Shown here piece by piece: positions 38,357-49,012 of a DNA stretch of 64,000 nt. Each line of letters opens with the position of its first letter. The first letter of the stretch is position 1. The notes below the pieces were generated by a model. The model was not told the DNA's origin. It was given only the letters and a program-made list of their open reading frames with translations, and made no database searches. The DNA is taken from the NCBI RefSeq assembly GCF_035046505.1, contig NC_089821.1:55088256-55152255 (forward strand). The letters are read 5' to 3'. Origin of the DNA: Tiliqua scincoides (Eukaryota; Chordata; Lepidosauria; Squamata; Scincidae). The translations under genes and the position numbers were made by a program.

Positions 38357-38584
38357 CAGCCATTTTCAACCACTGTGCCATGGCACACTGATGTGCCACA
38401 TGTGGTCTGCAGATGTGCCACAGGAGTTTGAGGGAGGACCGTTTGTTAGTAGGGTCACTGGGGGCTTCGAGTCCCTGATATCAGTGCAGTGTGCCTTGTC
38501 AATTGTCAAAAAACTGATAGTGTACCTTGACAATTTTAGTGCCGTATCAGTGTGCTGTGAGATGAAAAAGGTAGAAAATCACTG
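38357..38584. mobile_element. hAT MITE (CAGTGGTTTTCAACC family)
   Basis: The ends CAGCCATTTTCAACCACTG and GTAGAAAATCACTG are flanked by TATTAGAG (38349-38356) and CATTAGAG (38585-38592), an 8-base duplication with one difference. It is a non-coding element of 228 bases. Confidence 0.82.
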
Positions 38585-38789
38585 CATTAGAGAATAAGGT
38601 TACAAGTAGCAACCAGTTAATAGAACAGAATTAACTCTAAAAACATGCAGCAAAAAACCTACATGTTGGTCACTGGAAGGAGGTTTGCTGAAGTAAGTCT
38701 TCAACTGCCACTTAAAATAGCAAGACAGCCAATCACATCTCATCGAGTTCCTGTGGTGCTGCCACCAAAGCAGTCATGTATCTGATGCC

Positions 38790-39365
38790 CAACAGATCAC
38801 ACTATCAATTAGTAGCATGCAGGGATCAGGGCTGCTCCAGTCTAAGTCCAGTGAGGCCAAGATGGAAGAAGACCACCCTACAGACCTTGGTTAGCTTTAC
38901 CTCATAAAGAGCTTTTGAAACCACAATTAGCACTTGGATCGATAAGTAAACTGGCAACCAGTGCAACTGGAACAAGATAGGCATTAAATGCTCTGACATC
39001 ACAGCAGCAGCACTCTGAACAAATGGAAGCTTCCAAACTATCTACGAAGGCAGTCCCATGTAGAATGCATTACCGTAGCCAAACCTAGACACAACCAGTG
39101 TGTGAATAACCAAGATCAGGTCCACTCTCTCTGAATAAGGTTATAGTTGATAAACAGCCAAAGCTGGTTAAAGGTACTCTCAACTAGGGTAGTAATGTGG
39201 GCATCCGGGATAACACCAGATCCAGCTGCATCCTCTTACTATATGTCAGTAGGACTGCAACCCCATCTGAGACCAGTCATATAGCACCATCCAGAAGAGT
39301 TAAGGTTCCCAACACACACCACCTCTACCCTGCTTGGATTAATTTTCTGTGTATTTGCCCTCATC
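38790..39365 (-). mobile_element. L2-type LINE ORF2 fragment
   Basis: The minus strand encodes DLILVIHTLVVSRFGYGNAF, then GLPS, VQSAAAV and LHWLPVYL with FKAL-like decay, in the order of the L2 reverse-transcriptase C-terminal region (SRLDYCNALY ... VQNAAAR ... LHWLPV). It has stops, and both ends are truncated. Confidence 0.8.
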
Positions 39366-40530
39366 TAAACAGACTTTGAGCACTGAGGCTATTCACAATG
39401 AAATAAGTAAGAAAAAGACTGCTCTCCAAGCAGCGACAAGGGCTGGTTCACACATACAAAGTGGTCACCCTTCCTCCAGCTCTGAGGCCATTGCCCTCTT
39501 CTGCCTTCAGACATATGACTGGATGGATGAACCTGCATACTAGTAGTACATACATACACTGTGGCTGTGCTCGCTCCAACTATGGCTGCTCCAAAGCGTT
39601 GCTGGAATCATGGAGGCCACAACAGAACACATCTGTGCAGCAATATTTCATATATTACTTCCCCACCCAATACATACACAAACATTACAGAAGGTCACTA
39701 GGAAATGCATGGAAATAAGTAAAAGAGCAGATGGCTGGCACATAGGAACTGCTCTTAGCCAGATCAATGAAGGATGAATATCAAAATTAATCTTATGTGC
39801 AATTACGCTAGAATAAAAGCATCCTTGACATTCTTTAGATTTACCAAGTAATATATAAGTTCACAGTATTTCCAGGAGGAAGATTCAAACTGCAACGACT
39901 TAGCTCAAAGTAATAGGATTAAAAGCAAGCAATGTAATCAAAACATTTGCAAATCCTAATAAATCCACTACTGGACAATGAAGCACATCACATTTATACA
40001 TCACCAACAAATTACTAAACAGAACATTCTTAGGCAATGGTACATGCCAAAGAGATGAATAATCCCTACAGACAGTGGCTGGAAGACAAGGCAATAGGGA
40101 AGGCAACACATAATCAACTTCTAGATATAATAAAACTTTAGATTTTAAAAAATACAAACTCTACATACTGCACAGCTGAAAAGCCTCACAGAGAATTAAT
40201 CTGTGCAGGTGATTCAGCCACAGAGCAGCTACCTGTGAGAGCCACAGCTGAAAGGGACAACAGATCAGATAGCTTGATTCTAATCTGCCCTGCACCCAAA
40301 GCTTCTCATAGTCCGGAGAAAAATACTGGACACTGATTTGATAACAAAAAGACATTTCAGAAATAGAGTTAATTCTAGCAACAAAATGAAATTTTGTAGA
40401 AATATGGTATTAACATCTATGAGACAACATGAACAGTTAGTCATCACACTAAATAAATAAACATCAAGGTTTATGAAAACAAATGGAAAAAGAAAACCAA
40501 GTTGAAAGAACATTGCCCTTTGGTACTGCA

Positions 40531-40856
40531 CATTGTATCTCAACCAGTGGTACTGGTTTCTCACTGGTGGTACTTGAGGTGGCATCTGGTGGTACTTGTG
40601 GGACCCCCAGAGCACTGCCAGGAAGATCAGCAATGCAACGTGACAAGTGGCAGTAGGAAGCTCTGCTTGGAGGACATGTGCTCAAAACAGCACTCCTGTC
40701 AATCTTGAGCTTTTTATTGGTTTTTGCTGCATTGTGTTTGGCCTCCCAACCTGGAAGTACCTTGCAATAGCATCATCACCAGTTATTTCTGGTGGTACTT
40801 CCTATAGGTAGACCAAGCAAAGTGGTAGAGCAGTGGACAAACATTGAGAAATGCTG
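40531..40856. mobile_element. hAT-like element (CAGTGTTTCTCAACC / GGTACTTGAGG family)
   Basis: The left end CATTGTATCTCAACCAGTGG is a decayed CAGTGTTTCTCAACC start, and the right end reads TTGAGAAATGCTG. GGTGGTACTTGAGGTGG occurs here and in the truncated copy at 54201. No clear target duplication. Confidence 0.65.
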
Positions 40857-40938
40857 ATGTAAAATAATGGCCAAGAGACTAAGCTGCAAATCAGGACTTC
40901 CCCAGTTCAATTCTCATGCCTGCCATGACCTTATTATA

Positions 40939-41024
40939 GCTGCAATCCTATACAGTTACCCAAGAGTTAGTCCCATTAAACTCAATGGGACTTACATCTG
41001 AGTAGACATGCACTGGACTGCATT
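40939..41024. repeat. Small palindromic MITE (CAATCCTATGCA family)
   Basis: GCTGCAATCCTATACAG ... ACTCAATGGGACTTACATCTG ... AGTAGACATGCACTGG is one copy of the roughly 90-base near-palindrome that recurs beside CD81 and in the spacer. There is no coding capacity. Confidence 0.8.
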
Positions 41025-42404
41025 TTAAGTGGTCTTGGTCAAACCATTCCCTTTCAGAGTTGCAATATTGGGATAAGTGATACTTTCCTTGTAGGGCTGT
41101 TGTAAGGCTATCAGGATAATACACGCAAAGCTTTTTGCATATTTAGATAGTGTTTATACAAATGCCAAGCATCACTACAGCAAACCCACAATTTAAAGGA
41201 TCAATAAAGGGGGAAAAGGGCATCTGCTAACACCCAAAGTCCATTAAATCCAAATGCATTTATGACAATGTACATGTGCAAATGCAAAACATATGTGACA
41301 TACAGAACTACAGGGCATTATGAAGTAGTAGGGAATGACAACTAGGCTTTTGCAACCCTTCTTCAAAATTGCTTTAATTTATCTTTATAAAATGAGTGGG
41401 CCTGCTTCGGTCTTTGAACCCACTGGCTCTAGTACTTCTGATGGTGGAAACACTTGTAGCAATTGAAATGGTAACTATTCTCCAATGGGGTAGAACCCAA
41501 GGCATGCTGAGAAGCATGACCCCCCTATTCCTTGCTCCCAGAAATACCCTTTTTCTTTGGAGGAACATTTACTTTTTAAGAAGAAAGCAATCCTCAATCA
41601 ACTTCCAGGAGCTAGCAAATATGATCTCAGAAGGTCCCAATTCCTTCTCAGCTCAAAGCAAAAGGGAACTCAGAGAAGTCAAAATCCTTCTGGGATTTGG
41701 GGTGTGGTCAGCACCAAATGCCCCTGCCAAGAAGGAAAGATGAGATCATGAGAGGCAGGCTGAAAAGCACCGCAAGCCTTCCATTTTTAAGGGGGGGGAA
41801 GAAAACCATATTTCTTCCAAATATTTTCAGTTCCTTCTTCCACGCCCCAAAATACACCCACACAGATGAACACTTTCCTTTCTCCCAAAAGCAGTCTCAC
41901 TCTTCAGAACAGAAGCCAATACTAAATGCTTAGCCATTTGGATCTGCTTTTCCAAACATACCACAAAGCCTCTTTCCAAAAAGCTGCAAATCTACAGGAT
42001 GCAAGATTTTTTTTTTTCTTCCAGCTGTTTACCAGACAGGAAAGGGTCGCTTCCCTCTGTCCATTACCATTTTCTAGGGTCCCAGACTGCATGCTCTGCT
42101 CTGGGATAATCGGAAATGCCCCTCCAACACACTCCCCTCCTTTTTGCAACAGTGTTTTCATTCATCAACAGTACCGGCTACATCTGCAGCAGGGGCAAGA
42201 TATTCTGTGGACGTCCCCGCAACTTTGAAGGCTGCTGAGCCCAACTTGGACCAGGTTTCACGTGCAGCCCAAAGCGGATCAGGCTTGCCGGGTGGCTCGG
42301 AGGCTTTGCAAGGAGCTCTCTCCAGAGCAAGCCCCCATTTTATCGGAGACGCTGCCACAGTGGAGCCCGTGGAGCGGTCAGGTGGAAAGGCTGGAGCGGA
42401 GCTT

Positions 42405-42492
42405 TCCTTTCCCTTCCCTTCCCTCTCCCCGGGCAGGAGGGGCGAGCAACGCCTGGGCGCCTCCATTCCCTTCCCTTCCCTTCCCTTCCCAG
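42405..42492. repeat. (CCCTT)n polypyrimidine tracts at the 5' edge of CD81 intron 1
   Basis: Two CCCTT-type runs (about 42405-42428 and 42466-42491) lie 110-260 bases downstream of the CD81 start codon. On the transcribed-sense (minus) strand they are runs of GGGAA with four or more G-triplets, compatible with a G-quadruplex or triplex structure. Confidence 0.85.
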
Positions 42493-42598
42493 CCCGCTGC
42501 ATTGTATTGTTGGGGGGGATCTGAACGAGGCAGACGGGAGGGAAGGAGGTCAGAACCCGCCACGGCTGCCTCCCCATCACCGCAGGCTGCGCACTCAC

Positions 42599-42664
42599 CC
42601 AGAAGACGAAATTGAAGACGAACAGCAGGTATTTGATGCATTTCGTGCAGCCTTCCACTCCCAT
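42599..42664 (-). CDS. CD81: CD81 tetraspanin, coding exon 1
   Basis: The minus strand encodes MGVEGCTKCIKYLLFVFNFV followed by FW (22 codons), then a GTGAGT donor directly after the TGG codon. I recall the human CD81 N-terminus as the same 22 residues. It holds the short cytoplasmic tail with cysteines 6 and 9 (palmitoylation sites in CD81) and the start of TM1. The start codon has A at -3 and G at +4, a good initiation context. Exon length of 66 bases, phase 0, joins exactly to the exon at 3987-4101 (LAGG...). An in-frame read past the donor into the intron (continuing VSAQPAVMG) is an artefact of reading genomic DNA. CD81 scaffolds membrane partners through tetraspanin-enriched domains. 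Confidence 0.97.
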
Positions 42665-42703
42665 CGTTGCGGTGGCGCCTGCTGCCTGCGAGGGTCCGGC
42701 CTG

Positions 42704-42742
42704 TTATAGCGGAGGAGGAGCCAGCTGCGGGCGGGCGGGGGG
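42704..42742 (-). promoter_or_regulatory. CD81: TATA-like box and GC boxes upstream of CD81
   Basis: On the minus strand a CTATAAC motif (42704-42709) lies about 40 bases above the start codon, and GGGCGGGC-type motifs (Sp1-like, on the opposite strand) lie at 42727-42742. If the TATA-like box were used, the 5' UTR would be only about 10 bases, so a CpG-island start further upstream is at least as likely. Confidence 0.4.
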
Positions 42743-42989
42743 CTCGCTTGTTTTTCTGCTGGGGCTCAGCTAGAAGCGCTGCCTGCCTGCCTGGCTCTCT
42801 CCCCGGTCTGTGTCCTTCCTCCCTCGGCTCGCACAGACACCCTCCCCCGACCCTGGAGCCGAGCCAGGTTCCTCCTCCTCTTCTCCCCCCCTTCCCCCTC
42901 TCACAGGCTGCCTCCTGGAGGTGGCTGCTCCTCACTGCTTCTGCCTTGCGCCGCGTGGCTCCGATCCCAAGCCAGTGCCTGCCTGCCTA

Positions 42990-43060
42990 CTCTGAAGTAA
43001 GCCCCGTTAGAGTCTATGGGGCTTGCTCCCAGGAAAGCGCGCAGAGGATCGCAGCCCCAG
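42990..43060. repeat. Palindromic MITE (CAATCCTATGCA family) in the CD81 upstream region
   Basis: TACTCTGAAGTAAGCCCC ... GGGGCTTGCTCCCAGGAAAG ... GAGGATCGCAGCCC is a GC-enriched copy of the family, within the CpG-rich region about 330 bases above the CD81 start codon. Confidence 0.75.
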
Positions 43061-43138
43061 CGAGCCGCCACACTCAGAGGGATGGAGGAGGCGGGCGCTG
43101 GCAGGCAGTGCACCGAGGCTCAGGGGGACCGGCTGTCT

Positions 43139-43386
43139 TACAGCCCAATCCTAGCTGGGAGGAACGGGACTTACTTCTGAGTAACGTGCTTAGGATTGGG
43201 CTCTAAGGCTACACTCCTAGCCACACTTTCCTGGGAGTAAGCCCCGTTGACTCTAATGGGACTTACTGCTGAGTAGACATGCATAGGATTGGGCTCTAAG
43301 GCTACAATCCTATCCACACTTTCCTGGGAGTAAACCCCACTGACTAATGGGACTTACTGCCGAGTAGACATGTGTAGGTTGGGCTG
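43139..43386. repeat. Array of three palindromic MITEs upstream of CD81
   Basis: Three copies follow each other with almost no spacer: about 43141-43206, 43208-43300 and 43301-43386. Each has the pattern CAATCCTA..., GTAAGCCCC..., ATGGGACTTACT, GAGTAGACATGCATAGGATTG. The first copy is shortened. Together with the copy at 42990 they make four insertions in about 400 bases. Confidence 0.88.
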
Positions 43387-43827
43387 CCAACAGCAAAAGA
43401 GGACAAGGCCCCCCCAAAATGTAGAACATCCCAGAAAAATGTAGGATATGACAAAATAAAAGTCAAAAAGACTCATCTATTGATTTCATGTGGTTAATTG
43501 AAACGCTATATTACTTATTACATTTAAAACTATATCATATATAATTTATTATGTATACTTTATTAATTACAAGAAGGCTGTCTGCAGGAGCCCACTCAGG
43601 GGAGAAGGAGGACATTTAAGTTCTTTCCCAGGACATGAGGCTAAAAAGGGGACATGTCCTGGAAAAAGAGGGCACCTGGTCACCCTAACAAAGGCTGCCC
43701 CCTTGTGCGCATTGCCTGTTGAGTGTTGGCTGAGGGAAAAGAGGCTTCATAGTGGCAGGGCAGGCCTGTAGCAGGGTTTTTGCTAGGCCCAGAGAAGAGA
43801 GGGAAGGGGAGATCAGGTTGTACTTAA

Positions 43828-43993
43828 GGGCCCAATCCTATTCAACTTTCTAGTACTGGTGCAGTCGCAATGCAGCTTCAAGTTAAGAGAACAAATGTTC
43901 CCTTATCTCGAGGAGGCCTCTGTGATTGGCTCTGCACCGCATCCCCACTGGCATTGCTACACTGGCACTGGAAAACTGGATAGGATTGGGTCC
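43828..43993. mobile_element. PIF/Harbinger-like MITE
   Basis: The ends GGGCCCAATCCTATTCAACT and GGATAGGATTGGGTCC are inverted repeats. The interior matches the family at 7804 (AACAAATGTTCCCTTATCTC, GAGGAGGCCTC). Flanking duplication not clear. Confidence 0.72.
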
Positions 43994-43995
43994 AA

Positions 43996-44089
43996 GGCTG
44001 CAATCCTAGCCACACTTACTTGGGAATAAGCCACATTGACTATAATGGGACTTACTTCTGAGTAGACATGCATAGGATTGGGCTGTAAG
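43996..44089. repeat. Palindromic MITE (CAATCCTATGCA family)
   Basis: GGCTGCAATCCTAGCCACAC ... GAGTAGACATGCATAGGATT / GGGCTGTAAG. A full copy placed directly between two PIF/Harbinger-like MITEs. Confidence 0.85.
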
Positions 44090-44094
44090 TTCCT

Positions 44095-44245
44095 TAGGAC
44101 CCAACCCTATACAACTTTCCAGTACTGATGCAGCCTCAGTGCAGCCCTGAGGTAAGGGAACAAACATTCCTTTACCTCGAGGAGGCCTTCTGTGACTGTC
44201 CCCCACATCAAGATGCAGCTCATGCCCATTGGCCCTTAGTGACCC
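44095..44245. mobile_element. PIF/Harbinger-like MITE, right end lost
   Basis: It begins TTAGGACCCAACCCTATACA and runs through the family's GTAAGGGAACAAACATTCC block and 'gcagctcatgcccattgg', but has no matching right inverted end. Confidence 0.65.
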
Positions 44246-44790
44246 TTATATAACACTTATATGACCCTTAGTGGGTTACGCCAGTGCCCAAGCACCACTG
44301 GCAGTCCCACTATGCTGGCTGTACAACATTTGCCAAATCCGGCACCCCTCCCCCCACAGTCACACAACCAAAACCCTGGTGGTACATGCCACTCACAGGG
44401 TGGCATCTGGAGGACACCTTGACATGGGTTAGATATATAAGGATCGGTCCTGCAGGTGACTCACCTGAGAAAGAGTAGCACAGCAGTAGCAGCAACCACT
44501 ATCAACCATGAGGAGTTACCACCATGACAACAACATACCATGCACACAACCCACCTGACACAAGGATGTCACTGTGTCTCCTACTGCTTAGTACTTAGTG
44601 TGATGCAGGGAGATGAGACATGCCTGGAATCTCATCACTCATAGAGTCCCTTTATAGTAGTCACACCAACATATTGCTGAGAAATATCTTTTTGACTACA
44701 GTGGATCAAGGGAAGGAATAGATCTCCCTTGGAAGAGGGTGGTGTGGGGGGGAGGGGGGTAAAAACACAAACTTCTCCAGGGTGAGGGTG

Positions 44791-44970
44791 TGTGGTCCCA
44801 ATCCTATCCAACTTTCCAGCACCAGTGCAGCTGCACTACAGCCCCGATGTAAGGGGAAAATGTTCCCATACCTTGAGGAGGCCTCTGTGACTTCCTCCCC
44901 AACACAGGAAGCAGTGCATACCCATTGGCACAGCAGAACTAGCCCTAGAAAATTGGATGTGATTGGGCCC
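44791..44970. mobile_element. PIF/Harbinger-like MITE
   Basis: The ends GGTCCCAATCCTATCCAACT and ATTGGATGTGATTGGGCCC are inverted repeats. The inner GAGGAGGCCTCTGTGACTTC block is family-typical. Confidence 0.72.
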
Positions 44971-45139
44971 TGAGTCCCTGTTGGGGAGCCTATGAGCTGG
45001 AAGGAAACTTTTCACCAGGGAGGGAGTAGGAAGAGACACAAGGAGAACCCCAGCTGCACCCAAGCAAGCTAGGTATTCCACAGCACAAAAGCCAGGGAAC
45101 TGTTCATTTTCTTGTTTGTTTTACTAATTTTTAAATAGT

Positions 45140-45346
45140 TCTTCCTCCAAGGAACTCAGCAACCAATACATGGTTCCTTCTCTCCTTTTGTTCTCACAAC
45201 AATCCTATGAGGTAGGTGAGGCTGAGAGAGAGCACAACTGGTCCAGGGACACCTAGGAAGCTTCATGGCTGAACGAGGATTTGATCCTGGGTATTCCAGG
45301 ACTATGTTCAACTCCAGAACCACTAAACAATCCTGGCTGTCCAGCT
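45140..45346 (-). mobile_element. MIR-type CORE-SINE
   Basis: The minus strand shows a tRNA-like head (GTGGTTCTGGAG, then a GGATCAAATCC B-box-like motif near 45277-45287) and the CORE ending in CTCATAGGATTGTTGTGAG. Same family as 20200-20425. Confidence 0.78.
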
Positions 45347-46881
45347 GTGAAAGAGAGGGTCAAGGCCAATCAAGGAACTTGCTGTAGTCCACATCACATT
45401 CACTTTTTGCCTGCCTGGCCAGAAAAATACATGATATGAACTAGAGGTAGAAGTAGGTCTTGAATTCACTCTGGGCAGTTCTCAGAGCTGTTCTCAAGCC
45501 ACAGCAAGACACAAGTAGAGAGCTCTTAATGGATCATTTTTAACATCCTGCAGTATCACAAACAGGCACACCTATTGGTACTATATATACTTTAGCATAT
45601 GGATCAATCAGAAGGAGCCCTGCATGGGCAATTATTGGGTTTGCATGTGACATGGGGTACCTATTGCATCAACTTGCTCATCTAGCCACATTCACACACA
45701 CTTCATGCCCTTTACATCACTGTTGGCATCTGAAAGCATGGCTGTCATTATGCTGCCCTCACCCTGTTGCAAAGACTGGCTGCTCCCTGCCTCATTGCTA
45801 GCCTTGCAAAGCAGCTGCTGCTCAGTCTGCTGGATGAGCTGATGGCAGCCATGCAGGGATGAACTATGCAGCTTGTGTCACTCCAGTGAGCACCCCCATA
45901 GATGTGACAACATGGATGTGATATCCAGGAATTTCAGAGGTGGAGAGGGAGAAGATGTGGCAGGGCTTAGAAGCCCTGTCTCAAGCTCATGATGAGGAAG
46001 AGGACAGAGACAACCAGGTGCTGAGGTGGAGCATGCTTGCCGGGAGAAGGCTCGGAAATGAGGAGCCCAGGCCATGCTGGGGAAGCCCACACTGTGGAGA
46101 AGGGTACTGGTGTGATTTAATCCTGCTCTGGGACAACCTCTGAAATCTCTGTGGTTGATGCAACCACAACACTTCCCCTTTTCATCCTCCTCCACTCCCC
46201 CCCCCGCCCCCTGGGTGCTATGCCCCTCGCCCTAAGGCCTCCATAGTACAATGGCAGCAAAGAAGAGAGACTTGTGACCAGCAAGGAGCATCCATCACCA
46301 TTGGAGTCCAAGGAATCAGAAACTGAGAATACTGCAGACCATGAGGGCAGAGAAGCTCCTTCCCCTGCAAAGTTCCACCTGCTGCTAGCTGAGGTGAAAA
46401 ACAACTGGGACCAGGAGTTGGAAGAAGAGATCCCTGTCTGCTAATAAAGAGACACAATTGACAACAAGAGACAAAAGGCCTCAGGAGGCTTTGATTTTGA
46501 GCAGAATAGAGGTTGGGGAAATGAGTGCTTAAAAGATTCAACACCCATTTGGAGCCCTACAGGAGCAAAAGCTTGTCTGCAGGGAGCAATTTTTAGCAGA
46601 AATCTGAATGGTGGGGAAAGGGTTAAGCACCCATTTCTCCTCTTCTCTGCTAAAAATGGTAGCTTCATTTAAGGAAAAAAAAAATACTTTGCTTCATATT
46701 ATGCATTTGTGTGTCACATGTGTGCTCCATAGACACTTGATGAGGCCGTGAAGCCAGGAGATGCCGACTGATTGTTGCTGTCCTGACTCTTTTGAGAGAA
46801 GCCAGAGACAAAGATTGTAGAGCAAATTGAATGTATACATTCTTCTGACTATTGTGTACATATTGAGGAGAGCATCAACCA

Positions 46882-46969
46882 AGGCTGCAATCCTATACAC
46901 CTTCATTTGGGAGTAAAGCACAAAAGTGGGGCTTACTTCTGAGTAGACATGCATAGGATTGCACTGTAA
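46882..46969. repeat. Palindromic MITE (CAATCCTATGCA family)
   Basis: AGGCTGCAATCCTATACACC ... GGGGCTTACTTCTGAGTAG ... ATAGGATTGCACTGTAAGG. A single full copy. Confidence 0.82.
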
Positions 46970-47188
46970 GGTTCTGATTTGTGATATGCCTTCAAATGTG
47001 TGGCCCAGCTGAGATTATGCCAGTTTGTTTGTTTCTTCTTCTACAGCAGAATGGTATTCCTAATGACCTATCAAGACCAGTACAATCCACCAGCATAGAC
47101 AATAACTTTTAGAGGTTATTTAGAGGTTATGTTTTCAGTGTTATTTATTTTACTCAGAAGTACACCCACATACTTGTGTTAAGACTTA

Positions 47189-47278
47189 CAGCCCAATCCT
47201 ATGCATGTCTACTCAGAAGTAAGTCCCATCAGAGTCAATGGGGCCTACTCCCAGGAAAGGGTGGATAGGATTGCGCTG
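47189..47278. repeat. Palindromic MITE (CAATCCTATGCA family), cleanest copy
   Basis: CAGCCCAATCCTATGCATGT at the left and GATAGGATTGCGCTG at the right pair as inverted repeats, flanked by TTA and TAA. The whole 90 bases fold on a centre at the CATCAGAGTCAATGGGG region. Confidence 0.87.
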
Positions 47279-47709
47279 TAAGGCTATAATCCTATTTTAC
47301 TGATCAGAAACAAACACCTCTAACAACAGTATATGTTTTCAAGAACTGGAACTTGGAGCTGAAGCTTTCCTTCTAGGTTCTAGGTTCAGACCTATCATAC
47401 CTCTTTTGCTCCTGAGAATACCAAAAGGCACTTTCATCTCTAGGGTCTCTGCAATAAATGTAACTGATTTAGAGTTGTGTCAGATATTCTCCAGGTTTGT
47501 TTCAGGTAGGAACTAGCAATTTTGGAAGTCATATACATGTTTCTCCTGTACAGTTATATATAAATGTTTCCACCCATTTAGGGGGTTACACAGTGAACAG
47601 AATCTTACAATTTCATGAAGCCAATCAGGTTTGGCCTTGTGATTATATCACTAATGAAAGATGATGGCTGAAAAATGCCTAAAAAGAAGAAACATTTGTT
47701 AGCATTATA

Positions 47710-48186
47710 TGTTGGCATCCTTCAGTCTTGGAAGACTATGGTGTCACGCTCTGAATGGTGGTTCTGGAACAGAGTGTCCTCTCCAGTGCGCGAAGCCTGG
47801 GTAAAGTAGGTATGGAGGATAGGCTGTTACCCATGCAGCAAATCCCCCCTCTCCACGTCGCTGAAATGGTCCAATGGAAAGGCAGAGGCCAATACGCTTG
47901 GTTCCAGCGGCGTCCCAGGAATTGCCAGAACATGACTGTGTTCAGCCATGAACTGCCTCAGGGACTCCGGCTCCGGATTTTGCCTCGAGGTTGACTCCTG
48001 AAGCCTTTTCCATAACTGGATGTAGCCACAAGGCAGTGGAGGTTTGGGATCAGAGTTTTCCTTCTCTCAGATGAGCTGCCTTCCCAGGCTGACGAGTCCC
48101 ATCTACCCGGTGGCTGTTTAGTCGCCTCTTACAACAAGTACAGCCAAACCGAGGGCCTATTCTTATCCCCAGCCCCCAGGGAATTG
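47710..48186 (-). mobile_element. Full-length SINE-like element with RTE-type 3' tail
   Basis: It is flanked by an exact 8-base duplication GCATTATA (47702-47709 and 48187-48194). On the minus strand it runs from a CCCTGGGGGCTGGGGATAAG-like 5' end through GAGGCGACTAAACAGCC to the 3' tail CACCATAGTCTTCCAAGACT / GAAGGATGCCAAC. The tail matches the RTE-like LINE at 34654-34978. At 477 bases with no open frame, it is probably non-autonomous. A truncated copy is at 28318-28620. Confidence 0.82.
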
Positions 48187-49012
48187 GCATTATAAAACGT
48201 TCACAAAAGCTGTTGGTTATTTTGGTTCACTTCCACTTTTCGTATATAATTCCGCCAACCCTTGATTTAATGGACTACTGGGGGGAAGGGTGTTCATTAA
48301 TGCTGAAAGTCAATTGAATCTGAATGCATTTATGTCAGCGGACACACTTATGTGCAAAACCAGAAAATGTTATTTCTGAAGTTTGTTAATGGAGAGTTCA
48401 CTGAGATGGTGACTCCTGGCCCTTCTGCATGACATAGATCAAGTATTTTGAGATCCTTGCAGAACAGACCTGGAGGTGGAACATTCATTGCCCTCCCTAG
48501 AAGGCTAGCTCTGCACAAGCTCAGTCTGGCTGTTGCTGAGAGAATCGACAAATAGAGCTCATGTTGTGTTGACACAAAAGCCAAGGGAGCAAATAAAAGC
48601 TGACTTCACTAGGCTTGGCAGACAATTGCCTATGGAGCAAATTATTACCAGAGCTTTTTTAAACCAGCAGGGCATGGTCTGAACAGGGAGCTTGATCACA
48701 GTAAGAAGAGCAACATGCAAGTTACACAGGTAATGTTTTATCATGTGTTGCTGTCATAATCCTAGCTGACACTTTTCTTCACAGTGGAAAAAACTGCTAT
48801 GCCTAATTGGAAGCACTTTCCAGAATTTGTTGTCTGCTTCCTGGGGAGCATCTGCTTCCTCCTTATTGTGAGCTATGCTTGAAATAAAATTTAAGAAGAA
48901 CCCTTCTGAGTGTAACCAAATACCTACTTTTATTATATATTTAGACTTTTATTGTCTCAGCTCCCCCCCTCCTTCCTTTCTGAGTAAAACCCAAAATAGT
49001 ACTTGAAATCCC

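Larger units (their letters stand above)
4102..42598 (-). other. CD81: CD81 intron 1 (38.5 kb, repeat-rich)
   Basis: It is bounded by the exon 1 donor GTGAGT and the exon 2 acceptor TTTTCAG. It contains most of the mobile elements listed separately. Stretches with no gene or element I can name are about 4102-5290, 5756-6275, 6340-6770, 7277-7800, 8527-11614, 12029-14026, 16074-17340, 18050-20200, 20495-23046, 23180-23814, 25336-25961, 26167-26940, 27352-28317, 31465-33856, 36381-37413, 39366-40530 and 41025-42190. Minor pieces in otherwise blank parts are hAT starts at about 17342 and 28882, L2-type 3' tails at about 18303-18360, 20403-20490, 29305-29380 and 33080-33120, and a Tigger-like end at about 30007-30070. 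Short ORFs in these parts have no recognisable domain or flanking splice logic. Confidence 0.85.
42190..43110. promoter_or_regulatory. CD81: CpG-rich island at the CD81 promoter
   Basis: CpG dinucleotides and G+C are much denser here than anywhere else in the window (by eye). The island covers CD81 exon 1, its likely 5' UTR and the start of intron 1. Such islands normally mark promoters of widely expressed genes, which CD81 is in mammals. Long ORFs on both strands inside it reflect low stop-codon frequency in GC-rich DNA. Confidence 0.82.

Noticed and set aside
41396-41743. 115-codon plus-strand ORF in CD81 intron 1
   Set aside because: No recognisable domain, no flanking splice sites, and ordinary intronic composition.
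42158-42664. 168-codon ORF starting at the CD81 start codon
   Set aside because: Only the first 22 codons are real. The rest reads through the GTGAGT donor into intron 1.
42667-43206. Long plus-strand ORF (179 codons) antisense to the CD81 promoter
   Set aside because: GC-rich DNA has few stops. The ORF runs on into a MITE array and shows no domain or splice sites.
44700-46600. Possible additional gene in the spacer
   Set aside because: Several moderate ORFs, but no conserved residues or exon-like boundaries, and MITE and SINE copies break the stretch.
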